Source: Leptodontidium sp. MPI-SDFR-AT-0119
Taxonomy: Eukaryota > Ascomycota > Leotiomycetes > Helotiales > Leptodontidiaceae
Length of the DNA: 64,000 nt
NCBI GenBank assembly: GCA_020726505.1
Contig: JAHLEZ010000034.1
Coordinates: 62,001-126,000 of the forward strand
Reading direction: 5' to 3'
In this document: positions 23,131 to 33,690 of the stretch, piece by piece
How the letters are laid out: every line of letters begins with the position of its first letter
Position numbering within the stretch: position 1 is the stretch's first letter
Program-made: the position numbers and the translations under genes
The notes under the pieces: generated by a model
What the model saw: only the letters and a program-made list of their open reading frames with translations
Databases searched by the model: none
Told to the model about the DNA's origin: nothing

Positions 23131-25995
23131 AACCCTTAATATAACTTCCGAGTTATACTTATGGCTAGTTTGATCTAGTAGGTGTTATAGACGTCTTACT
23201 AAAGGGTGTCTGAAACGCCTATAAAGCCGACGTATTTCTAGTTCGGTCAAGTAGTATATATTTATTGTTCCGGTCGAAGTGTCTAGTAATTGACGATATT
23301 GATTTAAAAGTAGCTATAGATGCCTATGCTTCCGTATAATCAAGTGCTTCTTATTGCCCTAAATCAAGATATTACGCAAGTTATCGTATTACGCGTTAAG
23401 CGCATCTAACTACTATAAGTAAACTAGAAACAGGATATTTACGTCCACGATTTAGAAGTCTATTTCTCTAGCCGGAGTATTAACTGTAGCAACTCTTAAA
23501 GACAGTCACGAACTAGCACCGAATATAATCCGGCTCTAGCCCGCCTAGTTAGTGTCAAACTTAATATCTTAAATTCGCTGTAATGCCCGTAACTAGTTAA
23601 TTCCTCCCGTGTTTTTATTAAATGCCCCTGTGTTAATTAATAGGCCTTAAAAGAATCTGTCTATCTATTACGTTATATAGGCCTCGCTCGGAGTGAGTCT
23701 CTTGATTTTACTTTCTAGGATATAAGTAACCTTCCTCTCCTTAAGTTACTCTATAACTTCTCGTGTATTATATTATACCTCACTTACTATAAATACAGTC
23801 GTGAAGTTTATAGTGCTATCGCTATTATCGTCGTTAGAACCCTCTAAAGAGTCGTTAATATCTATTAAAGTGTCTGAATCCGTATCTTAGTAGTTTCCTA
23901 AATAGTGTCCAGATAAAGTCTGGTTCTAGTCCGAATTAGGGTCGATTCCCTTAACATAAGCTAAGTAACTTCTGAAGGTCTTGTCTATGGCTTTCACTCT
24001 TTCGGCCTTACGCGCCGCGAAGTATCTTACCTTAAACGCTACTTACTCTTCGTCGGAGTAACGACTATTATAGTAATTTATCTTCTTATAGATAATACAA
24101 CCTATGCAGCCTAATATAGGCTGGAATTTATCTCCGCGTTTGTTTCTACTTAAAAATTTCATCTTACAGTTAGAGTAATAAGCCGCCTTATCTACGACAT
24201 AAGATCGGTGGCGATTCGTATATAATCTGTAGTACTTACTTACCCTCGATCCCGAGTCATAAGTCACCTTAACGCCGACGGCGGAGTAAAGACTATCTAT
24301 TAATATAAGGAAGGTAAGAGGTGCCTAAAATAAGGCTATCTTAAAGAGGGGGTTCCTTATTACTCCTTACACGAGTTTATCGCGGAGCGTCTTGTCGTTC
24401 CGTATATTATCGTCCTTTAGGCTAAGCTAAATACTCTATAATTCCTTGGCGAAGTTCTTTAATTAAGTTAACATTAGTTTTCCCGTCTAGTGAGGCTCCT
24501 CCTAAAATAACGAGAAAGTTAGACTAAACTACCGGGTAAGGAACTTATTAGCTTTCTCCTTTGTCTCAAAGTGTTCGCGAGTCGTCCTAATAAGCTTATT
24601 AAATAAGTACCCTTTATTTTAGAGGTACCGGTAGTAATACGAACTGGCTCTGTCTCGTAATATCGACGGAAAAGCTCGGTTTTAGACCTTAGTCTCAACT
24701 GATACTCTCTGACATAGGTCGGCGAAGATATAGAGCTTCTTATCTAAGTGGTCCTTGTCTCCGCTATATTAGAGCTCCTTAGTGTATATCTTAATAAAGT
24801 TTACTAATGATTTTGCCTAGTCTTAAGTTAATAGATCTATGACATATTATAATAGCCGAATCGGCTCCGTATGTAGTCCGGTAGTCTTAGGAACCTCAAA
24901 TAGTAGTAATGACCCGTCCCGTGGGTATATTACTAGCGTTAATGTGGGATTCAGTAACGCGTGGTTATTTAATCTTTATAAGTAGAGATTACTTAGGGGA
25001 TCCCTCTTAAGAGTAAATGAGAACTCCTTCTTTAGGACTATAAGTAGGGGGGTTACACTATATAAATCCTCGACCTTATCTCCTTTAGTAAGGGAGATCT
25101 TAAGTAATCCTAATAACTAAATCGTCTCTATAAGCTTTACTCCTGACTCTTCTAAAGGAGTGTCTTCCTTCACGGAATAGATGACTACCTCTAGTTAGTG
25201 TTATAGAGACATCGGGGATTAATTTTATTAAAGTGTTATTAGAAATAGCGGTAGTAGTCGAGAAAGTAATTCTTAGATATAATTCAGTATTAATTCGGGG
25301 TAGTTCTGAATTTACATCTTTATTTAGTCCTCTAGCCACAAATTTTCCTTAGCTTGTACTACCTCCGCTAAAGCCTCTGCCGTCCTCGTCCCCCTCTATT
25401 GTCGTATAAATATACTAAAGGCTTATAGGTCGTCCTTAAAGTATATACGTTCTGTAACCTTAATTAACTTAAACTCCTTTGTCGTCTAACCCTTAAAATA
25501 CTCTTAAAAGTCCTAGAAAAGGAATTCTCCCTTAATGCGGCCGTTATAAAAGGACTCACGGAACTTCTGCGAGTATGCCGTTACGTCTCCCGTGAAAATT
25601 AGACTAGGATCTAGTGTTGCCGTATTATTGAATGTTTCTAGAGTCAATTCTGGCTCCGCCGAAGTATCCGCCATTATGTCGGATTCGATTCGTAGGCGAT
25701 CCGGTGGGTTCCCGGATAGGTTTCTTAAAGGTCTAAAGTTCTAGATTCAAGGATATTAAATTAACAGTCTTTGTAAAGTAACTGTCGTGTTATAATAGCT
25801 CTTCTCTGACGTATAATCGTCCTAATCGAGTCTCAAGAGAGAAGTTGCCTTCCCTCTACGATCTAGAAAAGGTAAACTGCCCTTTAAGGAAAATACAGTG
25901 AAGTACTCTTTAAGTTGAAGCCTAGAATCCGCTCTATAGCCTAAGACCTTTTTTATTTATAGTAAGGTTGACGATATAAGCTTGCTACTAATTAG

Positions 25996-26251
25996 TGTCA
26001 GTGTAGTACCGGTTCATGTACTACGCTATATATGTGAATATATTCTAATGTGAGTATGGCGACAAAGTAATAAATATATAGTTCAAAATCTGTGTATATT
26101 CTAAGAAAGTGCAAGGAGAGCTAGACTATATATTACGAAACCCCACCGAATCTCCACCGAAACCAGTCCGGCTAAGCTCTGACCCCTGACTTTGACCTGC
26201 ACCCCCTTTTCCGGACCGAAGTATGCTCATGCAGGGACCTGTGGACCAACA
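25996..26251 (-). repeat. 5' LTR of the copia element (relative to minus-strand coding)
   Basis: 256 bp, TGTCAGTGTAG...GACCAACA. Its outer (right) end keeps CpA/TpG dinucleotides that are TpA in the other LTR, whereas its inner (left) end is the more mutated one. Confidence 0.95.
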
Positions 26252-26256
26252 GAATG
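26252..26256. repeat. 5-bp target site duplication (GAATG), right copy
   Basis: Immediately follows the last LTR base 26251 and is identical to 18718-18722. Confidence 0.9.
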
Positions 26257-26959
26257 TTAATTACGTCTAAAAACACTAGAACCTTCGCTAAGAATAGAAA
26301 TTAATGTGAAGTAGCTATGTACTATGTCTTAGAACGATAAAATTAGAACAGTAGCCTAAGGGAGACAGATTTTCTAGTACTATAAGTACTTTTACTTTAT
26401 AGCTTTCTCTAGTTCCTTAGTAGTCTTCGTTTCCCCTAAGTCAAAGGTCCGTATTCTTTATGTTTGTCGTTTTACCTTAAGGGCTAAGAGATAATTAATT
26501 AAATAGCTCTCTTAGTTTAGATAATTGTCGTTTTTCTTAACTCTCCTTATATAAGTTAATACATAAGGGCCTTACTATTATACTTACTTAGTTCCTCCTC
26601 TAGTAGTAACTCACTCCTTACGTAAGTCACTAAAAATATATAAGAGGGACAAACCCTAATTTATATAATAAGAGGGTAGTATATAGCGAGCCACCGGAGG
26701 AGATTCTAGGCTTTATAAATAATAGATTAATTAAATCTAAAGATATCACATATCTAGCGAATACGAATCAGTAAAAAAGGGGAGGGAAAAGAGTTCTAAT
26801 AAATAAAATATATTTAGTATTACGTTCTTGACGTTCTGTAATCAAGTATTAGCTCCTTTTATGTGCGAAGGACTAGCGCAGTCATGTGACACAAGAAATC
26901 AGCGGCTGTCCCCGCCACACTACGAAGAAGATACTAACGGAGTACTATAACCTATTATA
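26257..26959. other. AT-rich DNA, probably the N-terminal coding part and 5' end of the following transposase gene
   Basis: No confident domain. Plus-strand frames with stops lead into the transposase relic. A GC-normal patch at about 26830-26930 is less mutated. The left end of the DDE element could not be located. Confidence 0.4.
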
Positions 26960-28137
26960 CCTGACTTACCCTTAGGAGAGAAAGAGCACGTTATATATTA
27001 CTACGACGAGAGTTACTTTCACGCTAAAGAGTACTTTAAGCGAATTTAGTTAAACAAGAATTAACAAAAAATGCCTTTAAAAAGTAAAGGAGGGCTAATT
27101 CACTGCTTTGACTTTATAAACCTTAAAGGGAGGCTTATAATTGGCTCAAGAGATACTCGGCAAATCATTTATCCCGGAGGCCCTAATAAAACGCCTTATT
27201 AGGATACGAAGTAACTATTAGCTCAAGTTACTAACGCTATTAATATATTCGAAGAAAAGCACCCGAATAAGGTAGCTGTTTTCGTATTCGACTAATCAAG
27301 TGCTCACGCTAACAAGGGAGATAGAGCTTTAAACACTTTTACTATAAATCTTAGTGAAGGCGGAGCTCCTTTGCTTCAGAAGGTCAATTCAGTTATACCT
27401 TCCCTTTTAGGAAGTACTTACTAACTTTAAGTTTATAGAATACAACCTTTCCTCCTGATATTAGCGAGGCTAAGCGAGCCCGTGGATTAGTTAGTACAAT
27501 TCAAGAGTTAAATCGCAAGGTAAAAAAGACTATTAAGGTAGCAATTGAAGGCTACCCTGTTAAAAAGAGAGTTAAGAAGACTGTAATTGAAGAAGTCCTA
27601 AAGGGGATTAGAGCGATCCTTGCCGAGAGAGGTTGTTTACTAATTAATAAGGAACTTCTATTTATTAAGTAATATATTAATAATTAATAGGTAAAAAATG
27701 CCCAGTTACTAAGTACTCTAGTGAAGCTAAAAAGAATTGTAATTTAATTCTTTTTTGGCCTCTTAAAAAGCCTATAACCTGTTGTTTAGCGAGGATTCTA
27801 ACTAATCACAAGGATTTCTTTGAACAGAAATCAGCACTTGAAGAGATACTATTAGTTAGGGGCTATAAGTGTCTATTTCTACCGAAAGTCTATTGCGAGC
27901 TAAACCCGATTGAGATGTATTGAGCCTATTATAAGAACCTTTATCGACAGGTTTAGAAAGAGACCTTTGCGGAGGTACGTTATATAATTTAATCTTTTAA
28001 TTTACTAACTTATATCTTTAGGCTAGAGAAGCTTGTTTTAAAGCTCTTAATTCTTGTCCTCTTGATACGCTACGAAGGTACTATAATAGAGCTTCACGCT
28101 TTATGGACGCTTACTAGAAAGGACTTAGCGTGAAGTA
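26960..28137 (+). pseudogene. DDE-type transposase relic (fungal DDE endonuclease family)
   Basis: The plus-strand conceptual protein shows the family's ordered motifs: EKEHVLYYYDESYFHAKEYF (first acidic residue in the DES motif, near 26980-27040), KMPLKSKGGLIHCFDFI, QIIYPGGPNKTP, then AINIFEEKHPNKVAVFVFD followed by SSAHANKGDRAL (second Asp, near 27240-27330), then a preserved Lys-rich segment at 27450-27670. Next come RILTNHKDFFEQKSALEEIL, GYKCLFLPKVYCELNPIEMY (third acidic residue near 27890-27920) and LDTLRRYYNRASRFMDAY. An intron with intact signals (GTACGT, CTAAC, TTTAG) is seen at 27975-28021. Stops replace Gln/Trp at about six places. The superfamily is clear; the exact family name is not certain from sequence alone, and no terminal inverted repeats were found. 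Confidence 0.8.
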
Positions 28138-28329
28138 AGCCGGTTAGTGTGTTAAGAAACAAAGCGGTTATCCCCTGTACTGCCATAAACACGTGGTAGT
28201 GCGCACTGGCCCCTGAAGGTGGTTGCTGTAGCGCCTGTATTTACAGGGGCTTTAGCTCCTGTGCGGGGCATTATTAAAACATTAATAAACCCTTGTTTCT
28301 TTACTTAATTTATTTACTTTTTAATGAAT
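28138..28329. other. GC-normal spacer between two transposase relics
   Basis: About 130 bp (28140-28270) keep normal CpA/TpG content and contain an 8-bp inverted repeat (CCCCTGTA 28172-28179, TACAGGGG 28242-28249). Possibly the 3' end of the DDE element. Confidence 0.4.
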
Positions 28330-30060
28330 CTAATATATTAGAACTAGTAATTGAAGATACTACTGATGTAGGCACTTTAAGACCTAAAGTCAAGCCTCTA
28401 CTAAACGTAGGGACTTGTTTTTAGCTTATAAAGTTTAACGATTTCGACTTTAAGGTGTATATACTAGAGGATTACTTACCGGAGGACCCTATTTCCCTCT
28501 TCATTTAGTACTATAACTCAGACATCGTAAATGCTATTGTTTTAGTTATAAATACGTATACACGGGATATAAAGACTCTGGTGTCTCGTGTAGCGGCATA
28601 GGAACTTACTTGTGCGAAGGAAATCTACTTATATTTGGCCTTTTGTATTTATATAACTGTATTCCCTTTTAACTCGATTAAGGACTACTAGTTTACGAAG
28701 AAACTAACGTTATTTTATCGTATTACCTTAATATTCTCACGAAACCGGTTTCAAGAACTTTGGCGACGATTTAGAATAATAAACGATAATACTCTTTACT
28801 TATATTAAAAGACTGAGCCTTTAAATAGCTATATTTAAGCCACGAACCTTCGATTTTGGAAACTTAGTTAATAAGTAATTATAGACGAAGTTATATAACG
28901 ATACATAAGTAAATTAAAGTTTATAACTATAATTCTTAGTAAATTAATACTAATTAATATTAAGATTTAAGTTCTTATACAGCGTGGCTTCTTCTTATAG
29001 TAGGTATTCTATACACTAAGGAAGTGAGGTAGTGTATATAATATACTGAGATATAAGGACCTTAACTCTACTTAATTAGTTGTTTTATACTTATTAAGTT
29101 CTCTTTTAATAATAATATATTATATTTACTTAGATAACTTGTTTACTTCGTTATAGTTGTTTAAGCACTTAAGAGCGATAAATATCGCTACTACTAGTAC
29201 ATGCCGTATTACCTTAGGGGTAATAAAGGACTTAGTACACTTAAAGAAGACGCGGGAGAAGGGGCTAAACGTAATACTATAAGGAGAGGTTTATACGTTC
29301 TCTACTAAATCGAACCTTAGTAATCAAACTAGATTTCAAGATAGGGCTTTTACTCTTATTATGTCGACATTTTGGGATAGTAAATCTAAGGTTAAATAAG
29401 TGCGAAAACGTCTTAAATCGACAGCCGGAAATACAACTATTAGTCGAAGGCCCTTTAGTAATGCCTCTACTAAAAAGCTTGAGATCTCTGAGTTATATAA
29501 CGCCTATAATTAACATATAAGAGCTGTCGATTTAGGGGACTAATTATAAAGCTATAATAGAGGCCTCTAAATCATTAAAAGAGGGCTAGTACAGTGCCTT
29601 TACTAATTCTTACTCTTAGTTGTAATAACTATTTGTTTCTTGATTTATAGATATTTAGGCTATAAAATCGAGATAATAAATATGCGGAATTAAGACGATT
29701 TTCGCATATAACTAGTGAAGGCATTAATTAATCTTGAGAAGGATGTACTTGGCTCTTGGAAACGACGTGTTTTAGGGCTATCTAGGGACACTTTTAAAGT
29801 CTTAATATATTAACACGAGTATATTAAGATGTCCACGTAAAGTAAGAGATAAGACTATATTACTTGTAAAAGGGGGAGGTTTTTTAATCGTCCCCAAAAG
29901 AGAGTAGCTCTTAAAAGCCTTAATACTAATCGCTTAAGGCAAAGGAAAGTTACTGTATATAATTATAAATAATATAACGTTATTATTTGTAAAGGGAATA
30001 GTTGCTTTTAATTGTATTATAGTAAGTCGTAGAAATTGCACTTAAAAACATTACTTTTAG
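28330..30060 (+). pseudogene. piggyBac-type transposase relic
   Basis: The plus-strand reading shows the fungal piggyBac layout. EDYLPEDPISLFI..YYNSDI (near 28465-28530) corresponds to the start of the DDE_Tnp_1_7 domain. EIYLYLAFCIYITVF follows, then ATNLRFWKLS and VIIDEVI (first catalytic Asp in the IDE motif, near 28836-28895), then YISKLKFITI..KLI for the usual G.S....KNKP segment, and a GF.L..VFYTLRK strand. Many stops are present. A Cys-containing tail lies near 29990-30060. Flanking TTAA sites cannot be assigned in such AT-rich DNA. Confidence 0.65.
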
Positions 30061-30099
30061 ATGTGCCGCCTGAATTTTAGTGTTCCTCGCTTAAATTAC

Positions 30100-30364
30100 A
30101 GGGCCTTTAGCACTTGCCTTTAGGCGTGTTTCTGGTGGCAGTACGGGGGATAGAACTATCTCAGAGACTATCCGGTGCGCTGCTGCCAGGGTTGACTTTT
30201 CGCTTCAGGGTGTCGATCAGGCGCTACAGGCTGTTGCTCCAGGGACTTACAGCGACCTAGTCGAGTCACGTGGGATGAAGTCAACCCTGGCAGCAGCGCA
30301 ACGGATAATGAAGGAGTTTGATATCATCCCCGAAGGTAAACAAGAGATAGTCGAATTGGCTTGA
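30100..30364 (+). other. Unmutated pocket with a 77-codon open frame and a long hairpin
   Basis: GC-normal sequence inside the RIP island. One frame is open from about 30130 to the TGA at 30362-30364 and reads GGSTGDRTISETIRCAAARV, then DFSLQGVDQALQAVAPGTYS, then DLVESRGMKSTLAAAQRIMK, ending FDIIPEGKQEIVELA. The only Met is internal, so it may be an exon or a fragment of a larger coding region. No family was recognised. Both arms of the perfect inverted repeat at 30176-30198/30278-30300 are inside this frame. Confidence 0.45.
30169..30307. repeat. Long imperfect inverted repeat (30-bp arms, 29 matches)
   Basis: Arms 30169-30198 and 30278-30307 are inverted copies with a single mismatch (30175/30301). 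The inner 23 bp are perfect. The loop is 79 bp. As RNA this would form a strong hairpin. Confidence 0.9.
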
Positions 30365-31832
30365 TTAGTTAGATTTTGTATTTATTTACTAGCGCGGTAG
30401 CTAGCTCAGCAGTTATAAAAGTGCTTTATAAAGAGTTAAACTCCGAATCTGAATTGAAGATCTCTTTCTAACTTTATAGAATCGTCGGCTTTTAATTCAA
30501 TTATTTATTTAATTTTAAAAATAACTAAAAAATAAAAAGTATAATATAAAGTGGGTCCATTAATAATTCTTGAAAGGATTTCTTATCAAAAGCTTCATTC
30601 TATTTAATAACAAATTTACAAAGAAAAATAATTGAATAATATTCATTATTAGAATTTAAAAACATATATATATATAAAATAAAAATCTCAAAATTTTTGG
30701 CCCCCCTGTCACGGCCTTGGCAACGCTATAAATATTTAATCCTAAGTCCGATCGGGATGAAAGTGGGTCCGTTAGAACGCTAGCAATTAGGCGCATAATA
30801 TAAGTTAAACAGATATTTTATAATACTTAATTTCTAAAATTGTCGTGTTTGAAGCGGTCCGACTGTACAAAATCTATTGTGGAGCTAATTATATTAACAG
30901 TAATACCCATTAACACTAATACTACCGGAGAAGATTTACTAGGACAACGCGAAGATCCACTCTTAACTCCTGACTTAACTTCATCGCCACCCTCTTTATC
31001 TTACAGCCCGGAGAACAGCGCTACCCCTAATTTAGTGGTAAGCGAGCCTTCTGACCAGCCAGGCGAGGCTGCTGTACTCAACAACAAAGTCACGGCTAAC
31101 TTTCTCAATTCGTAATAAGATCTACAATACACTTGTGTGAAAGGCACCCTCGCATTTTGTTTGAACCCTAAAAGTAATATTGCACACTAATGGTCGGTCT
31201 TGCCTCCCTGTTTTTTTGCGGGCACTCGCTAGCAAATAAGGACACTGGGCTGACGTTTATGTAAAACCTTGTAAAATAGAGAATGATGGTGTGAATGATG
31301 ATTCTTTTGTAAAGGGGATTTCTAGGTCTATATAACTACTCTAGCTTATCACGTGTGTATTCGCTTAGGTAGCCAAATTAGGTAAATGTAAGCTCAAACG
31401 AGCTCAAACGAGTCTTTACTAAATACAGTTGCTTTCCGGTAGTTTGAGACGCAGAGCCCGGAGCTTCGTACAACCACTGTTTTAGCCTAGGAAAGCCGTG
31501 TATTAGAAGCCTTGGATTCCATGGCTGTAACCTGTGGACGTCAGAGCTTTGTATCAGACGTATGTGGCTTGTTTTAAGCTATTTCCGGCTGATTAGGCCT
31601 AGAATAGGTTTTATTGAGTATATAAGCGAGCTTTAAGCGAGGTAGTTATATTATAATCTTTATAAACCTCAGCTAGTTCTATGAAGATTCTCCATCGATT
31701 AATCTATGTCTTTTCCCTCTGATCGCTCGTAATATTTCCTACTCATCCGTGTGCATGGTGATAACTGGAGACGAGCCTTCAACAATCTGAGAGTACTTTG
31801 AATTCGTATCAGACTGCTATCGTTTAGAGGTA
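30365..31832. other. Mixed AT-rich DNA left of the pogo-like element
   Basis: 30380-30720 is A/T rich with simple repeats (TATATATA near 30665). Two direct copies of AAAGTGGGTCC (30547 and 30760) hint at transposon ends. An open frame at 30840-31115 (TTG start, Ser/Pro-rich, ending VTANFLNS) is GC-normal and unrecognised. A tandem GAGCTCAAAC duplication lies at about 31390-31410. 31440-31830 is GC-normal host-like sequence with no supported gene. Confidence 0.4.
31270..31341 (+). repeat. LTR-like fragment, inverted copy of 5675-5747
   Basis: Matches the reverse complement of 5675-5747, including TTTCTAGGTCTATATAACTA. The flanks are not shared. Confidence 0.65.
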
Positions 31833-31929
31833 CTCGTCGGTTTCCTGATTTTTTTTTGAAATATTTACCGACCTGCGCCAGTAAGTCTGACCCAGCAACT
31901 TAGACATCCCAGTAACTTAGACACAGCGA
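31833..31929 (+). repeat. Left terminal inverted repeat of the pogo-like element
   Basis: About 97 bp from CTCGTCGG to ACACAGCGA. It pairs with 39947-40047; mismatches are mainly RIP-type transitions and T-tract length. Confidence 0.92.
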
Positions 31930-32149
31930 GACCGACCTAATTAATTACTTTACGCAACCAATTCTAGTCTGTTTGACTTGATTTTTTTATAGAAAGATAC
32001 GCCGTAATTGAAATTATAATTACTAAATAAGTATATTAAGGTTAAGGCTAATTAATAAGGTATTATTTAGAGTTAATATAGATTTTAAATAAATATTCTA
32101 CAGGTCTTAACACTACAGGATATCCCGTAAGGCATCGACAAGAGTGCGA

Positions 32150-33690
32150 ATCGCGTCTAGATTCCCCCTCTAACACGTAAAAACGCGATTTATCTTACCT
32201 ACACACATACTATTCAATCTAAACCACGAACTACACCTACAATAGCCAAATCTACGCCTCAAATCAAGTATAAAGGGTCTAAGAGAGGCAAGAAGAAGTC
32301 CTCTTTAGATACTAATATTACTCGCATACAAAAGAAGCCCAAATATAAGACCCCCGCATATATAAGCTAAGAGGCTAAGATTCAAGCTGCCTTAAAGGCA
32401 TATAAGAACCTTAATAACACTGATATTACTAGTTTACGTATTACCGCCGGGGTCTTTAGTAAAGTCAGTTACTCTACTTTAAATCACTATTACAAAAAGA
32501 GAAACAGTTCAAAGAATTTAACTAAGAATAGCGGCTATAACAAGAAGTTAAATAAAGCTCAAGATACGTCTTTAATATAATATATTAATATTACTATTAA
32601 GAGAGGCTTTCTTATAAAGTACAATATAATTATTACTACTATAACTATAATATTAAGTCTCTCTATAAAGGTTTTCTAACGAATTAAACATAATTAAGCC
32701 AAAAGATAAGTTAAAAGAATAAACGCCGCTAGCCGATATTATACTTTACAGACTACTTTAATAAACTAAAAGTATAAAGATTATATAACGATTAAAGAGA
32801 TCACTAGTTACTTTCAAAAGTTAGTTATAATAATAACTAAATACTTAATATATTAAAAAGATATGTTTAATATAAACGAAATTAGCTTCTATATTAAGTA
32901 TATTAATAATATAACAGTTATTACGCACAAGGACATCTGAAAAGTACGTTTTCCCGCCTAAAAAGCGCTCATCCTAATAACTGAGTACATATTAACTGTT
33001 TTTAAGTTTACACCCGTGCTTGCCGACCGCGAATCTATGCCAGTCATTAAGTATATCTCTGCCGCTGGCTACGCCATTAATTGTTACATTATTATACCGG
33101 GGGCTATCTACTTAGAGAAGATATTTAATAACAACTTACTTTTAAACACGAAGATCTCTTATAATAAAAAGGAGTACTTAAGTAATAAACTTATGTTAAA
33201 GTGGCTTAAATACTTTAATCAACAAACCAAAGGCCGCCAATAAGGCCAATAGCGTCTCTTAGTATTTAATAGCCATAAGAGTTATATAACCTACGAGTTT
33301 ATGTCTAAGTATAAGCAATTAAAGATTATACCTTTCTATTTAATTACTCACTTAATATATATTATATAATTACTAAATATTACATATTTTTAAACAGAAA
33401 AGCATTAGTATAAACAAGTAATTAAAGATAAAATCAAAGATAATTATAATACCTTCACTAAATACACCTTTCTTTAATACCTTCACTAAATCAAAGCCGA
33501 AACCTTCAAAAAAGAGACTATTTAGTCAGCCTTTAAACGTACTAATATATAACTATTAAACCCGGACGTCATTATTAAAGCTTTTAAACTTACTTAAGAT
33601 ACTCAAATAAGCGATAAAAACACTAGTAGACAGGTGTACAATTATACCTTAAATAATCTATCTACTATAATTCATCTTCTCTTTACTATA
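32150..33690 (+). pseudogene. pogo/Fot1-type transposase relic (CENP-B/DDE fold)
   Basis: The reading begins with a helix-turn-helix-like region (KIQAALKAYKNLNNTDITSL, RITAGVFSKVSYSTLNHYY). The DDE core follows: FNINEISFYI (first acidic site, usually NFDE.GF, near 32870) and TVITHKD. An intact stretch of 75 codons at 33016-33243 reads PVIKYISAAGYAINCYIIIP, then GAIYLEK, then MLKWLKYFNQQTKG. After it comes RLLVFNSHKSYITYEFMSKY, in which Asn replaces the second catalytic Asp of LL..DGH.SH. Stops and Asn-for-Asp changes make it inactive. Confidence 0.82.

Larger units (their letters stand above)
18723..26251 (-). mobile_element. Complete-length Ty1/copia LTR retrotransposon, RIP-inactivated
   Basis: A 7,529-bp element with two direct 256-bp LTRs (18723-18978 and 25996-26251). 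Both LTRs start TGTC and end ACA, and the element is flanked by the 5-bp duplication GAATG. Coding is on the minus strand. A tRNA-primer-site-like TTAGTAGCAAGC lies just inside the right LTR (minus strand), which is the 5' LTR. Reading leftward there is a gag/zinc-knuckle region (about 24.0-25.9 kb), an integrase (about 22.6-23.1 kb) and an RT/RNase H part (about 20.6-22.5 kb). Internal stops are numerous and mostly TAA/TAG at Gln/Trp positions. Integrase precedes RT, which is the copia order. The element is non-coding now, but its boundaries are intact. Confidence 0.95.

Noticed and set aside
30393..30420. tRNA A-box-like sequence (GCGGTAGCTAGCTCAGCAGTTA)
   Set aside because: No matching B-box at the right distance and no cloverleaf arms could be drawn, so it is not called as a tRNA or SINE.
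30685..30710. Sequence resembling a Tc1-type terminal repeat (AAAATTTTTGGCCCCCCTG)
   Set aside because: Only one end is present; no inverted copy was found nearby.
30551..30772. Two direct copies of AAAGTGGGTCC that could be transposon ends
   Set aside because: They are in the same orientation with no inverted partner or target duplication.
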